From: Shewanella sp. TC10
GTDB lineage: Bacteria; Pseudomonadota; Gammaproteobacteria; Enterobacterales; Shewanellaceae
Length of the DNA stretch: 36,658 nt
Assembly (NCBI RefSeq): GCF_009663145.1
Contig: NZ_VKHR01000054.1
Span: 1 to 36,658 of the forward strand
Direction of reading: 5' to 3'
The translations under genes were made by a program, and so were the position numbers. Shown in pieces: positions 16,795 through 24,582 of this stretch. Below the pieces are notes generated by a model. It had not been told where the DNA came from, made no database searches, and saw only the letters and a program-made list of their open reading frames with translations. Numbering within the stretch: position 1 is the stretch's first letter; each line of letters begins with the position of its first letter.

Positions 16795-18942
16795 TTAAGA
16801 CTGTTCGTTTTGAGCCGCTTGAATCGCAGTTAACGCAATTGTGTAAACAATATCATCAACTAAAGCGCCGCGTGATAAATCGTTAACAGGCTTACGCATA
16901 CCTTGCAGCATTGGGCCAATACTAATGAGGTCAGCACTTCGTTGAACCGCTTTGTATGTAGTATTACCTGTATTTAAGTCAGGGAATACAAATACAGTCG
17001 CTTTACCAGCTACAGGGCTGTCAGGTGCTTTAGAGCGAGCGACGTTTTCCATTACCGCTGCATCGTATTGCAAAGGACCGTCGATGACTAAATCAGGACG
17101 CTTCTCTTTAGCGATTCGAGTTGCTTCACGTACTTTATCAACATCAGAACCCGTACCAGATGTACCCGTAGAGTAACTGATCATCGCCACACGTGGCTCA
17201 ATACCAAATGCCGCTGCAGATTCAGCTGATTGAATTGCAATATCAGCCAGTTGTTCTGGGTTTGGATCTGGGTTAATTGCACAATCTCCGTAAACCAGTA
17301 CTTGATCAGGCATCAACATAAAGAAGATAGAAGATACTAAGCTTGAACCTGGTGCTGTCTTAATTAACTGTAGTGGAGGACGAATCGTATTAGCTGTAGT
17401 GTTAACTGCGCCAGATACAATGCCGTCGACTTCGTCTTTAGCTAACATCATGGTACCTAATACCATGTTGTCTTCCAGTTGCTCTTTTGCAACGACTTCA
17501 GTTAGGCCTTTATGACGACGTAAATCTAGCATGCCTTCAACATAGCGACCACGAGCTTGCAGTGGGTCAATAATTTGTACGCCTTCACCTAAAACAACAT
17601 CTTGTGATGCTGCAATACGCTGGATTTCTTCAACATTACCCAGAAGGACACAACGAGCAATACCACGGTCAGCACAAATAGAAGCCGCTTTAATGGTTCT
17701 TGGCTCTTCACCTTCAGGCAATACAATGGTTTTCTTGGCAGCGCGAGCAAGCTCAGTCAGTTTGTATCTGAAAGCGGGTGGTGATAAACGGTGCTCACGA
17801 GGCGAGTTTTGCGTCACGCTTTCAATCCAGCTTTGGTCAATATGACTTGCGACAAACTCTTGAACGCTATCAATTCGAACTGAGTCATCTACTGGGACTT
17901 CATGGTCAAAACGTTGAATGTTTAATGACGTTTGCCAAGTGTTACTATCGATTAAGAATACAGGCAAGCCTGTTTCAAAAGCCCGTTCACATAACGCCAT
18001 GATTTCAGGCTCGGGCTCGTAACCACCAGTCAGCAATAAGGCACCAATTTTTACCCCGTTCATTGCAGCAAGACAGGCAGAAACAATCACGTCAGAGCGA
18101 TCGCCTGAAGTCACTAGCAAAGAATTAGTGCGAATATGAGTGACCATATTCGGAATACTACGTGCACAGAAGGTCACTTTACGCAGACGACGAGTATTCA
18201 TTTCACCAGCATTGATGATTTTAGCGTTGAGATGCTTAGCTAAATCAGATGCGCGTGGTGAGACTAAATCAAGGTTATAAGGCACACTACCTAGTATACG
18301 CAGCGGACTTTTACCTGGAAGTTGGAACATCGCAGAGGTATCGTTGCTAGATATTTCTGCATGATCAAATACTTCTGATAAATCAGGGCGAGCACGACCT
18401 TCATCGTCAACAGGTGCGCCAATCTTATTGATGATTGAACCAATAAGACGTTTGTTTTTATGGCCGCCCCAAGAGTTGTAAGCGATTTCTAGACGGTTCA
18501 TTAGCCCGTTAGGCGAATCGTTACCTGGCGTTGCGATGAAAATCACATCAGCATCAAGTGCTTTAGCGATTTCAAAGTTGATGTCGTCAGAGAATGGGTG
18601 TGTGCGAGTTGGCACTAAACCTTCGATAACAATCGTTTCGGTATTTGCGGCACATTCGCTAGCGCGAGCAATAATTTGCTCCATTAACACGTCAATTTGC
18701 TCAGAACGAATCAGGTTTTCAGCATGTTCCATTGAAAATGGTTCAAGCGGGTTAACAGTCGGTGAATGACTTAAAATTGTCGTTGAACGCTCAGGGCCGT
18801 TATCACCATTGCGAATTTGTGCAATCGGTTTGAAGAACTGTACTTTAACGCCTTTGCGCTCAAGCGCGCGTACCATCCCAAGACTCAGTGAGGTTAAACC
18901 TACACCTGTTCCAATTGGGATTAACATAATATTACGAGACAT
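16795..18942 (-). CDS. pta: Phosphate acetyltransferase
   Basis: Converts acetyl-CoA and phosphate to acetyl phosphate and CoA, the first step of the Pta-AckA acetate pathway in the cytoplasm. At 715 residues it is the long three-domain type of gammaproteobacteria. It has an N-terminal P-loop-like domain (MLIPIGTGVGLTSLSLGMVRALE), a central DRTGG domain (about 215-330, TSGDRSDVIVS) and the C-terminal catalytic domain (about 385-710). The catalytic domain includes VLPEGEEPRTIKAA, SGAVNTTANTIRPPLQLIK, SYSTGTSGTGSDVDKV and VFVFPDLNTGNTTYKAVQRS. The ATG is at 18942. It lies 64 bp downstream of ackA in the same operon. A hairpin without a U run (18966-18990) sits in that gap. Together the two enzymes make ATP from acetyl-CoA produced by PflB. 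Confidence 0.96.
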   Translation of the reverse strand: MSRNIMLIPIGTGVGLTSLSLGMVRALERKGVKVQFFKPIAQIRNGDNGPERSTTILSHSPTVNPLEPFSMEHAENLIRSEQIDVLMEQIIARASECAANTETIVIEGLVPTRTHPFSDDINFEIAKALDADVIFIATPGNDSPNGLMNRLEIAYNSWGGHKNKRLIGSIINKIGAPVDDEGRARPDLSEVFDHAEISSNDTSAMFQLPGKSPLRILGSVPYNLDLVSPRASDLAKHLNAKIINAGEMNTRRLRKVTFCARSIPNMVTHIRTNSLLVTSGDRSDVIVSACLAAMNGVKIGALLLTGGYEPEPEIMALCERAFETGLPVFLIDSNTWQTSLNIQRFDHEVPVDDSVRIDSVQEFVASHIDQSWIESVTQNSPREHRLSPPAFRYKLTELARAAKKTIVLPEGEEPRTIKAASICADRGIARCVLLGNVEEIQRIAASQDVVLGEGVQIIDPLQARGRYVEGMLDLRRHKGLTEVVAKEQLEDNMVLGTMMLAKDEVDGIVSGAVNTTANTIRPPLQLIKTAPGSSLVSSIFFMLMPDQVLVYGDCAINPDPNPEQLADIAIQSAESAAAFGIEPRVAMISYSTGTSGTGSDVDKVREATRIAKEKRPDLVIDGPLQYDAAVMENVARSKAPDSPVAGKATVFVFPDLNTGNTTYKAVQRSADLISIGPMLQGMRKPVNDLSRGALVDDIVYTIALTAIQAAQNEQS

Positions 18943-18965
18943 AGAGACCTCTATAAATAGCGTAA

Positions 18966-18990
18966 GTAAAGCCCGCTATGCAGGCTTTAC
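18966..18990 (-). other. Hairpin in the ackA-pta spacer
   Basis: Arms GTAAAGCC (18966-18973) and GGCTTTAC (18983-18990) with a 9-nt loop form a perfect stem. No T run follows on the minus strand, so it is more likely an mRNA stability or processing element, or a partial barrier, than a terminator. Confidence 0.5.
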
Positions 18991-19006
18991 GTATGGGCAA
19001 TGGTGA

Positions 19007-20206
19007 TTAAGCTTTGATTAACTTAATTGCATCTTCAGCGATAACCCACTCTTCATTCGTTGGGATAACCATCGCCACAGTGCTGCCTTCTTCGGTAATC
19101 ACGCCGTCTTTACCAAAACGTGCAGCTAGGTTTTTCTCTTCATTAACATTGAAGTTAAAGATAGCCAGCATTTCTAGTACTTTTGCTCGGATGATGTCTG
19201 AGTTCTCGCCGATACCGCCAGTGAATACCACCGCGTCCAAACGTCCTAACGGGACAGTGTAAGAGGCGATATATTTTGCTAAACGGTAGCAGAAGATTTC
19301 TAATGCTAGACTTGCACCTTTATGGCCGTCTTTATAACCGTCTTCAATACCGCGGCAGTCATTGGTTAGCTCAGAAATACCTAATAATCCGCTTTGCTTA
19401 TTGAGTAAGTTATTCACTTCATCAATGGTGTAACCAAGTTGATTAACTAAGTGGTAGATGATTGAAGGGTCCATGTCACCACAACGTGTACCCATAACCA
19501 AACCTTCAAGTGGTGTTAAACCCATTGAAGTGTCGACACTTTTACCGCCTTTAACAGCAGTCACAGACGCGCCATTACCTAAGTGAGCCACAATAACGTT
19601 AGTATCAGCGACGTCTTGATTAAGTACTTTGGCAGCTTCTCGGCTCACAAATAAATGGCTAGTACCGTGCATACCGTAGCGACGGATACCGTGCTCGCGG
19701 TATAGCTTGTAAGGTAGGGCGTATATGTAAGCATGCTCAGGCATGGTTTGGTGGAATGCAGTATCAAATACAGCAACCTGTGGCAGAGAAGGGAATGATG
19801 CCATTGCCGCACGAATACCGATTAAATGTGCAGGGTTATGAAGTGGTGCGAGTGAAGCACAATCTTCAATACCTTTAATCACGTCTTCATTAATGATCAC
19901 TGAACGAGAGTATTTCTCACCACCATGAACGATACGATGACCAATTGCTTGGATTTGTGCCGCTAATTCTGGCTGGTCAGCAAGAATATTGTTAACTATG
20001 TATTCAACAGCTTCACGGTGAGCGGTAAATGCGCCTAACTTGGCTTCATTTTTTGCGCCGTTAACTTTCCATTTGATGCGTGAATCTTCTAAACCGAAGC
20101 ATTCAGCAAGTCCTGATATGTGATCATCACCTGAAACAGCATCAATTACAGCGAATTTTAAAGAAGAGCTACCGCAGTTGAGTACTAGTACGAGTTTTTC
20201 TGACAT
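19007..20206 (-). CDS. ackA: Acetate kinase
   Basis: Transfers phosphate from acetyl phosphate to ADP, giving acetate and ATP; cytoplasmic member of the ASKHA fold. Length is 399 residues, as in other AckA proteins. Signature motifs are LVLNCGSSSLKFAV at the N-terminus, GHRIVHGGEKYS, VAVFDTAFHQTMP, RRYGMHGTSHLFVS, VAHLGNGASVTAV and VVFTGGIGENSDIIRA. The ATG at 20206 follows an AGG-rich segment (AAAAGGTCTCAAC on the minus strand). It is the first gene of the ackA-pta operon and divergent from yfbV across a 175-bp gap. That gap contains an ArcA-like direct repeat at 20279-20294. Confidence 0.97.
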   Translation of the reverse strand: MSEKLVLVLNCGSSSLKFAVIDAVSGDDHISGLAECFGLEDSRIKWKVNGAKNEAKLGAFTAHREAVEYIVNNILADQPELAAQIQAIGHRIVHGGEKYSRSVIINEDVIKGIEDCASLAPLHNPAHLIGIRAAMASFPSLPQVAVFDTAFHQTMPEHAYIYALPYKLYREHGIRRYGMHGTSHLFVSREAAKVLNQDVADTNVIVAHLGNGASVTAVKGGKSVDTSMGLTPLEGLVMGTRCGDMDPSIIYHLVNQLGYTIDEVNNLLNKQSGLLGISELTNDCRGIEDGYKDGHKGASLALEIFCYRLAKYIASYTVPLGRLDAVVFTGGIGENSDIIRAKVLEMLAIFNFNVNEEKNLAARFGKDGVITEEGSTVAMVIPTNEEWVIAEDAIKLIKA

Positions 20207-20278
20207 GTTGAGACCTTTTAGTCTGATCGTGCAAAATTTAAATTGACGTGAAATGTGTTATTTCAACTATCAATCATA

Positions 20279-20294
20279 GTTAATTAATTACTAA
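20279..20294 (+). promoter_or_regulatory. ArcA-like box between ackA and yfbV
   Basis: GTTAATTAATTACTAA matches 13 of 16 positions of the ArcA consensus GTTAATTAAATGTTAA. It is placed 73 bp before the ackA start. AT-rich DNA gives such matches fairly often, so this is suggestive only. Confidence 0.4.
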
Positions 20295-20381
20295 ACAACC
20301 GATAAATTTACCGTAAATTTGGGGCTAATTATCGCTGTGTGCTATGGTGCATATATACTTCAAATCTTATAGGGCGTAACG

Positions 20382-20825
20382 TTGAGCGTAAAAGTCTTCA
20401 AAATCATAGGTGATGGTCGGCGTTACATGAAAGCTTGGCCTATGGTTCGACAACTTGGGTTTTATTTCCCTGAATACCGTGTTGTTAGGGCAACCCATTT
20501 AGGCATTATGTTTATGCCGCTTTTCGCAATCTTGGCTGCTATTAGCCAAGTGTATGTCAATGGCTGGGCGTTTCTGCCTCAAGCTATTGCGATACTGTTA
20601 TTCTTTATCAGTTTGCCAATTCAAGGCCTGTTATGGTTAGGCTTACGCGCTAAACACCCATTACCAATAACACTGTTTGATTGGACTAATCAGCTCACCA
20701 CTAAAATGAGTTCCATGGGCATAACATGCCAACCCTTAGGGGCTAAAGCGTGTTATTTAGATATGGCACTTATATTAAAAATGGCGTTTGAGCGTTTAGA
20801 TAAAAGTTATTGGGAACAGCTTTAA
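20382..20825 (+). CDS. yfbV: YfbV, UPF0208 membrane protein
   Basis: Inner-membrane protein of 147 residues matching E. coli YfbV in length and pattern: RRYMKAWPMVRQLGFYFPEYRVVRAT, then two membrane helices (about 40-62 and 66-90), then the conserved LPIQGLLWLGLRAKHPLP. The C-terminal half is cytoplasmic and ends LKMAFERLDKSYWEQL. In E. coli the protein limits the spread of MatP-organised Ter DNA beyond the terminus region; that role is assumed here from homology. The start is TTG at 20382 with AGGG at 20371-20374; no ATG is available near the N-terminus. The position next to, and divergent from, ackA is the same as in enterics. It runs towards pflA with no terminator in the 36-bp gap. Confidence 0.9.
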   Translation: MSVKVFKIIGDGRRYMKAWPMVRQLGFYFPEYRVVRATHLGIMFMPLFAILAAISQVYVNGWAFLPQAIAILLFFISLPIQGLLWLGLRAKHPLPITLFDWTNQLTTKMSSMGITCQPLGAKACYLDMALILKMAFERLDKSYWEQL

Positions 20826-20831
20826 TTGCCG

Positions 20832-20863
20832 TTTCCGTTAATTTATCTTTCCGTTAATTTATC
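20832..20863 (+). repeat. Perfect tandem 16-bp duplication
   Basis: TTTCCGTTAATTTATC occurs twice in a row (20832-20847 and 20848-20863). The second copy overlaps the last two bases of pflA on the opposite strand. It fills nearly the whole gap between the convergent yfbV and pflA. Confidence 0.9.
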
Positions 20864-21593
20864 AATAGTCAGCTTTTATGCCGCGTTCAGTGAATACAGC
20901 CTTGATGGCTTCCATGGTTTCTTTACTAGGTGGTTTGGTATCAGTGAGTGAGTATGTTTCACCAAACGCTTCCCATTTGTGAGTTCCCAATTGGTGATAA
21001 GGTAGTAACTCTACCTTTTCAACATTGTTCATTGGTTCAATAAAGTCCGCTAATGCTTCAGCTGAAGCAAGATCTTCAGTGAAACCATCTACAACCACAT
21101 ATCTCACCCATGTCTTTTGGTTACGCTTTGCCAAGTATTTGGCAAATTGAAGAGTACGTTGATTACTGACCTTAGTTAAATCAATGTGCTTTGCATCATC
21201 CATTTGTTTAATGTCGAGTAACACTAAATCAGTATTGTCGAGTAATTCGTCAATGACTGGCGTGTATTTACGTACGAAACCATTGGTATCTAGACAGGTA
21301 TGTAGATCATTTTCTTTGCAGGCTTTAAATAACTCAGAGACAAACTCAGCCTGAAGAATGGCTTCTCCGCCGGTTGCTGTGACCCCACCAGATTGCAAGA
21401 AAGGTTTATAACTGATGATTTGGCTCATTAGCTCATCAACAGTGACTTCCTTACCGCCGTCTAAATCCCAAGTATCGCGGTTGTGGCAATATTGGCATTT
21501 CATTAAACAGCCTTGCATAAACGCGACATAGCGAATGCCAGGGCCGTCAACAGTGCCAAAGGACTCAATAGAGTGGATACGACCTGTGGTCAT
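20862..21593 (-). CDS. pflA: Pyruvate formate-lyase activating enzyme
   Basis: Radical SAM enzyme that generates the glycyl radical on PflB under anaerobic conditions. The 4Fe-4S cluster motif CxxxCxxC is present as CLMKCQYC (Cys29, 33, 36). ESFGTVDGPGIRYV lies before it, and TGGEAILQAEFV, CLDTNGFVRKY and LLPYHQLGTHKWEAFG after it, closely like E. coli PflA. I start it at the ATG at 21593 (243 residues, close to the 246 of E. coli), because GGAG at 21599-21602 is well spaced from it; an in-frame TTG at 21608 lies upstream of that site. It is co-directional with pflB, 92 bp downstream, with a terminator-like hairpin between them. Confidence 0.95.
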   Translation of the reverse strand: MTTGRIHSIESFGTVDGPGIRYVAFMQGCLMKCQYCHNRDTWDLDGGKEVTVDELMSQIISYKPFLQSGGVTATGGEAILQAEFVSELFKACKENDLHTCLDTNGFVRKYTPVIDELLDNTDLVLLDIKQMDDAKHIDLTKVSNQRTLQFAKYLAKRNQKTWVRYVVVDGFTEDLASAEALADFIEPMNNVEKVELLPYHQLGTHKWEAFGETYSLTDTKPPSKETMEAIKAVFTERGIKADY

Positions 21594-21610
21594 GGGCTCT
21601 CCAAACAAGC

Positions 21611-21671
21611 AAAAAAAAAAGGTTGTACTAACTAAATGCTATGGACGACATAACTGAATATTAGTACAACC
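21611..21671 (-). terminator. Terminator-like hairpin between pflB and pflA
   Basis: On the minus strand GGTTGTACTAA (from 21671) pairs perfectly with TTAGTACAACC (ending at 21621) across a 29-nt loop. Ten T follow at once (21620-21611). It begins 14 bp after pflB and ends 17 bp before the pflA start, so it would cut most transcripts before pflA. Confidence 0.8.
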
Positions 21672-21685
21672 AATTTTAAGAAGTA

Positions 21686-23968
21686 TTACAAGCCTTTAGT
21701 GAAAGTACGAGTAATTACATCTTGTTGCTGTTCAGGTGTTAATGCATTGAAACGGACAGCGTAACCAGATACACGGATGGTTAATTGTGGGTACTTTTCA
21801 GGGTTCACAATTGCATCTTCAAGCATTTCACGGTTCATGACGTTCACGTTTAAGTGCTGACCACCTTCGCTGTTAGCGTTACTCATGAAGTAACCATCCA
21901 TTAGCGATGCAAGGTTAGCGCGGCGACCTGTCTCATCTTTACCTAACGCGTTTGGCACGATAGAGAAAGTGTAAGAGATACCGTCTTGTGCGTGAGCAAA
22001 AGGCAGTTTCGCAACAGATGTAAGTGATGCAATCGCACCATTCTCATCACGACCATGCATTGGGTTAGCACCTGGGGCAAATGGCGCGCCAGCTGGACGA
22101 CCATCAGGAGTTGTACCTGTTTTCTTACCATAAACAACGTTAGAAGTGATGGTTAAGATTGACTGTGTTGGAACTGCATTGCGGTACATTTTCTTAGTAC
22201 GGATCTTAGCCATGAAACGCTCAACTAAGTCACAAGCAATGTCATCTACACGTGGATCATTGTTACCAAATTTCGGGTAGTCACCAGAAATATCAAAGTC
22301 GATTGCGATACCGTCTTCATCACGGATAGGCTTAACCGTACCGAATTTAATTGCTGATAATGAATCGGCAGCAATTGAAAGACCCGCAATACCACATGCC
22401 ATTGTACGACGAACATCACGGTCATGAAGTGCCATTAGTGCAGCTTCATAAGAGTATTTATCATGCATGTAATGGATAGAGTTAAGTGCTGTCACGTATT
22501 GTGTCGCTAACCAATCCATTAAGCCGTCTAAACGACCCATAACATCATCAAAATCTAACACTTCTGAGGTGATAGCGTCTGCTTTTGGAGCAACTTGAAT
22601 TTTCAGTTTCTCATCCACGCCGCCGTTGATTGCGTAAAGCATGGTTTTAGCTAAGTTAGCGCGAGCACCAAAGAACTGCATGTGTTTACCCACGATCATT
22701 GGGCTAACACAACAAGCAATTGCGTAATCGTCAGATTCGAAGTCAGGACGCATTAAGTCATCGTTTTCGTACTGGATTGAACTCGTGTCGATAGAGACTT
22801 TTGCACAGAAGTTTTTGAAACCTTGTGGCAATGCATTTGACCATAAAACAGTAATGTTTGGTTCAGGGCTTGGGCCCATGTTGTATAAAGTGTGTAAGAA
22901 ACGGAAGCTGTTCTTAGTCACTAAAGTACGACCATCTAAACCCATACCAGCAACTGATTCAGTTGCCCAAATTGGGTCGCCAGAGAACAACTCATCGTAT
23001 TCTGGTGTACGTAAGAAACGAACCATACGTAGTTTCATTACGAAATGGTCAACCATTTCTTGTGCTTGTTCTTCTGTTAAGTCGCCATTTGCGATGTCAC
23101 GTTCGATGAAGATATCAAGGAATGATGAAGTACGACCTAGTGACATTGCAGCGCCGTTTTGGCTTTTAACTGCAGCAAGGTAACCGAAGTAAGTCCACTG
23201 AATCGCTTCTTTTGCGTTGGTTGCAGGAAGAGAAATGTCACAGCCGTATTTAGCGGCCATTTTCTTCATCTGACCTAAAGCACGATGTTGCTCAGCAATT
23301 TCTTCGCGAAGTTGCATTACATTTGATAAGTCTTCACCCGCTTCAAAACCTGCTTGCAGAGAAGAGAACTGAGCGAACTTGTCTTTCATTAGGTAGTCTA
23401 CGCCGTAAAGCGCGATGCGACGGTAGTCACCAATGATACGACCACGGCCATATGCATCAGGTAAACCGGTTAAGATACCAGACTTACGACAAGCCATAAT
23501 TTCAGGCGTGTAAATATCAAATACACCTTGGTTATGGGTTTTGCGTAACTCAGAGTAAGTGTACTTAACATCTTCATCTAATACGCGGTCGTATGCTTTA
23601 CAAGAACCTTCAACCATGCGGATACCACCATTTGGTAGCATTGCACGTTTAAGTGGCGCATCAGTTTGTAAACCAACAATGGTTTCTAAATCTTTATTGA
23701 TGTAGCCAGCATCATGAGAGGTAATGGTTGAAACCATTTTTGTATCGAAATCAACAGGAGCGTGAGTGCTGTTCTCTTGCTTAATACCTTCCATCACTTT
23801 GTCCCAAAGTGTTTCAGTAGCTTGAGTGGCACCCGCTAGAAAAGACTCATCACCTTCATAAGGTGTGTAGTTTTTCTGAATAAAGTCACGAACATTAACT
23901 TCAGTTTTCCAATCGCCAGCTTCAAAACCTTGCCAAGCGTTTGCAAATAACTCTGTTTTATCGGTCAT
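21686..23968 (-). CDS. pflB: Formate C-acetyltransferase (pyruvate formate-lyase)
   Basis: Glycyl-radical enzyme that splits pyruvate with CoA into acetyl-CoA and formate in the anaerobic cytoplasm. From the ATG at 23968 the protein has 760 residues, identical in length to E. coli PflB. It contains NVRDFIQKNYTPYEGDESFLAGAT at the N-terminus, the active-site Cys pair in AIACCVSPMIVG (about 419-420), and the radical site RVSGYAVRF with Gly735. The longer in-frame start at 24037 adds 23 residues unlike the family. The ATG at 23968 has AGAAGG eight bases before it. It is divergent from focA; PdhR-like and ArcA-like sites lie in the spacer. It is followed by a terminator-like hairpin and then pflA. 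Confidence 0.97.
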   Translation of the reverse strand: MTDKTELFANAWQGFEAGDWKTEVNVRDFIQKNYTPYEGDESFLAGATQATETLWDKVMEGIKQENSTHAPVDFDTKMVSTITSHDAGYINKDLETIVGLQTDAPLKRAMLPNGGIRMVEGSCKAYDRVLDEDVKYTYSELRKTHNQGVFDIYTPEIMACRKSGILTGLPDAYGRGRIIGDYRRIALYGVDYLMKDKFAQFSSLQAGFEAGEDLSNVMQLREEIAEQHRALGQMKKMAAKYGCDISLPATNAKEAIQWTYFGYLAAVKSQNGAAMSLGRTSSFLDIFIERDIANGDLTEEQAQEMVDHFVMKLRMVRFLRTPEYDELFSGDPIWATESVAGMGLDGRTLVTKNSFRFLHTLYNMGPSPEPNITVLWSNALPQGFKNFCAKVSIDTSSIQYENDDLMRPDFESDDYAIACCVSPMIVGKHMQFFGARANLAKTMLYAINGGVDEKLKIQVAPKADAITSEVLDFDDVMGRLDGLMDWLATQYVTALNSIHYMHDKYSYEAALMALHDRDVRRTMACGIAGLSIAADSLSAIKFGTVKPIRDEDGIAIDFDISGDYPKFGNNDPRVDDIACDLVERFMAKIRTKKMYRNAVPTQSILTITSNVVYGKKTGTTPDGRPAGAPFAPGANPMHGRDENGAIASLTSVAKLPFAHAQDGISYTFSIVPNALGKDETGRRANLASLMDGYFMSNANSEGGQHLNVNVMNREMLEDAIVNPEKYPQLTIRVSGYAVRFNALTPEQQQDVITRTFTKGL

Positions 23969-23983
23969 GGTAATTACCTTCTC

Positions 23984-23999
23984 GTTAATTGACTGTTGA
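23984..23999 (+). promoter_or_regulatory. ArcA-like direct repeat before pflB
   Basis: GTTAATTGACTGTTGA matches 13 of 16 positions of the ArcA consensus, with GTTAA and GTTGA 11 bp apart. It begins 16 bp upstream of the pflB ATG, so it would lie in the transcribed leader, which weakens the case. Confidence 0.35.
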
Positions 24000-24149
24000 T
24001 GCGCCACACGATGGTAGTTGATAACTGTTACAACCAAGTTGGCGTATCAAAAAATTGAGACCCTTAATAATGGATAATGACTAAGGCATCTAATCTGTGT
24101 GCTAACCCACTAATATTTTTACTGAGTTAGCTAAAATTCTTATAAATCC

Positions 24150-24168
24150 AAATTGGTAAGACCAATTT
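24150..24168. promoter_or_regulatory. PdhR-type operator on the pflB side
   Basis: AAATTGGT, AAG, ACCAATTT is a perfect 8-bp palindrome fitting the E. coli PdhR consensus ATTGGTNNNACCAAT at every fixed position. It lies about 180 bp upstream of the pflB start. PdhR is a GntR-family, pyruvate-responsive repressor of pyruvate metabolism. Confidence 0.75.
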
Positions 24169-24356
24169 ACCTAAAAGATATTAGCATAGGTTTTATGCAA
24201 CTTCACTTAATTAAATCAAAATCGAATAAGATATGGACAAAAATGTTATCTTGCTAACACTTTTTGAGCAAAAAGTTTTCTATTCAATCATTAGTGACTA
24301 CTCTTGCGGCTTGTTGTTGGCTAGCTTTGTGTTGCTTTCTTATCAGGCCCTAGCTT

Positions 24357-24376
24357 TGCTATACTGTTTTATAGCA
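24357..24376 (+). promoter_or_regulatory. Extended -10 promoter inside a dyad, focA side
   Basis: TGCTATA (24357-24363) and TATAGCA (24370-24376) form a perfect dyad with a 6-bp spacer. It overlaps TGCTATACT, a good extended -10 element (TATACT at 24360-24365) pointing to focA. A regulator bound here would block the promoter directly. Confidence 0.45.
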
Positions 24377-24456
24377 TCTTTTAGATAAGCTGATCGTTTA
24401 TTAGTGAAAACTTAGTCTTTCAAATAGCCTTAACAGGCAAGTTCATAGGAAAAATC

Positions 24457-24469
24457 TTGGTATTACCAA
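24457..24469. promoter_or_regulatory. PdhR-type operator on the focA side
   Basis: TTGGT, ATT, ACCAA is a perfect palindrome with the PdhR geometry; the right flank (TTT) also fits and the left flank (TC) does not. It lies 113 bp before the focA ATG, about 90 bp downstream of the candidate promoter at 24357. Confidence 0.65.
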
Positions 24470-24582
24470 TTTATTTGTATGATTAAATGTTGGCTTGAAA
24501 TGCTGGGTTAATTATTGTTGAAATAAGTGACATTGAATGGCGAAGTTAGTCCTATTTTGAGTAAAAAGATTTGAGGTTTTTT

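Larger units (their letters stand above)
23969..24582. promoter_or_regulatory. 614-bp divergent regulatory region, pflB / focA
   Basis: Long non-coding, AT-rich spacer between the two start codons. It holds two PdhR-type palindromes, an ArcA-like direct repeat, a dyad over a -10 element, and a weaker dyad TGTTATCTTGCTAACA (24244-24259) with the TGTKA-N6 geometry of a CRP site. The sequence CTTAATTAAATCAA nearby has one good FNR half-site only. Confidence 0.6.

Noticed and set aside
22785..23183. 132-codon ORF antisense to pflB
   Set aside because: It lies wholly inside a highly conserved gene on the other strand, has no ribosome-binding site of note, and its protein resembles nothing; it is a shadow of pflB codon use.
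24191..24235. Possible FNR site upstream of pflB/focA
   Set aside because: Only the ATCAA half of TTGAT-N4-ATCAA is good; the other half has several mismatches.
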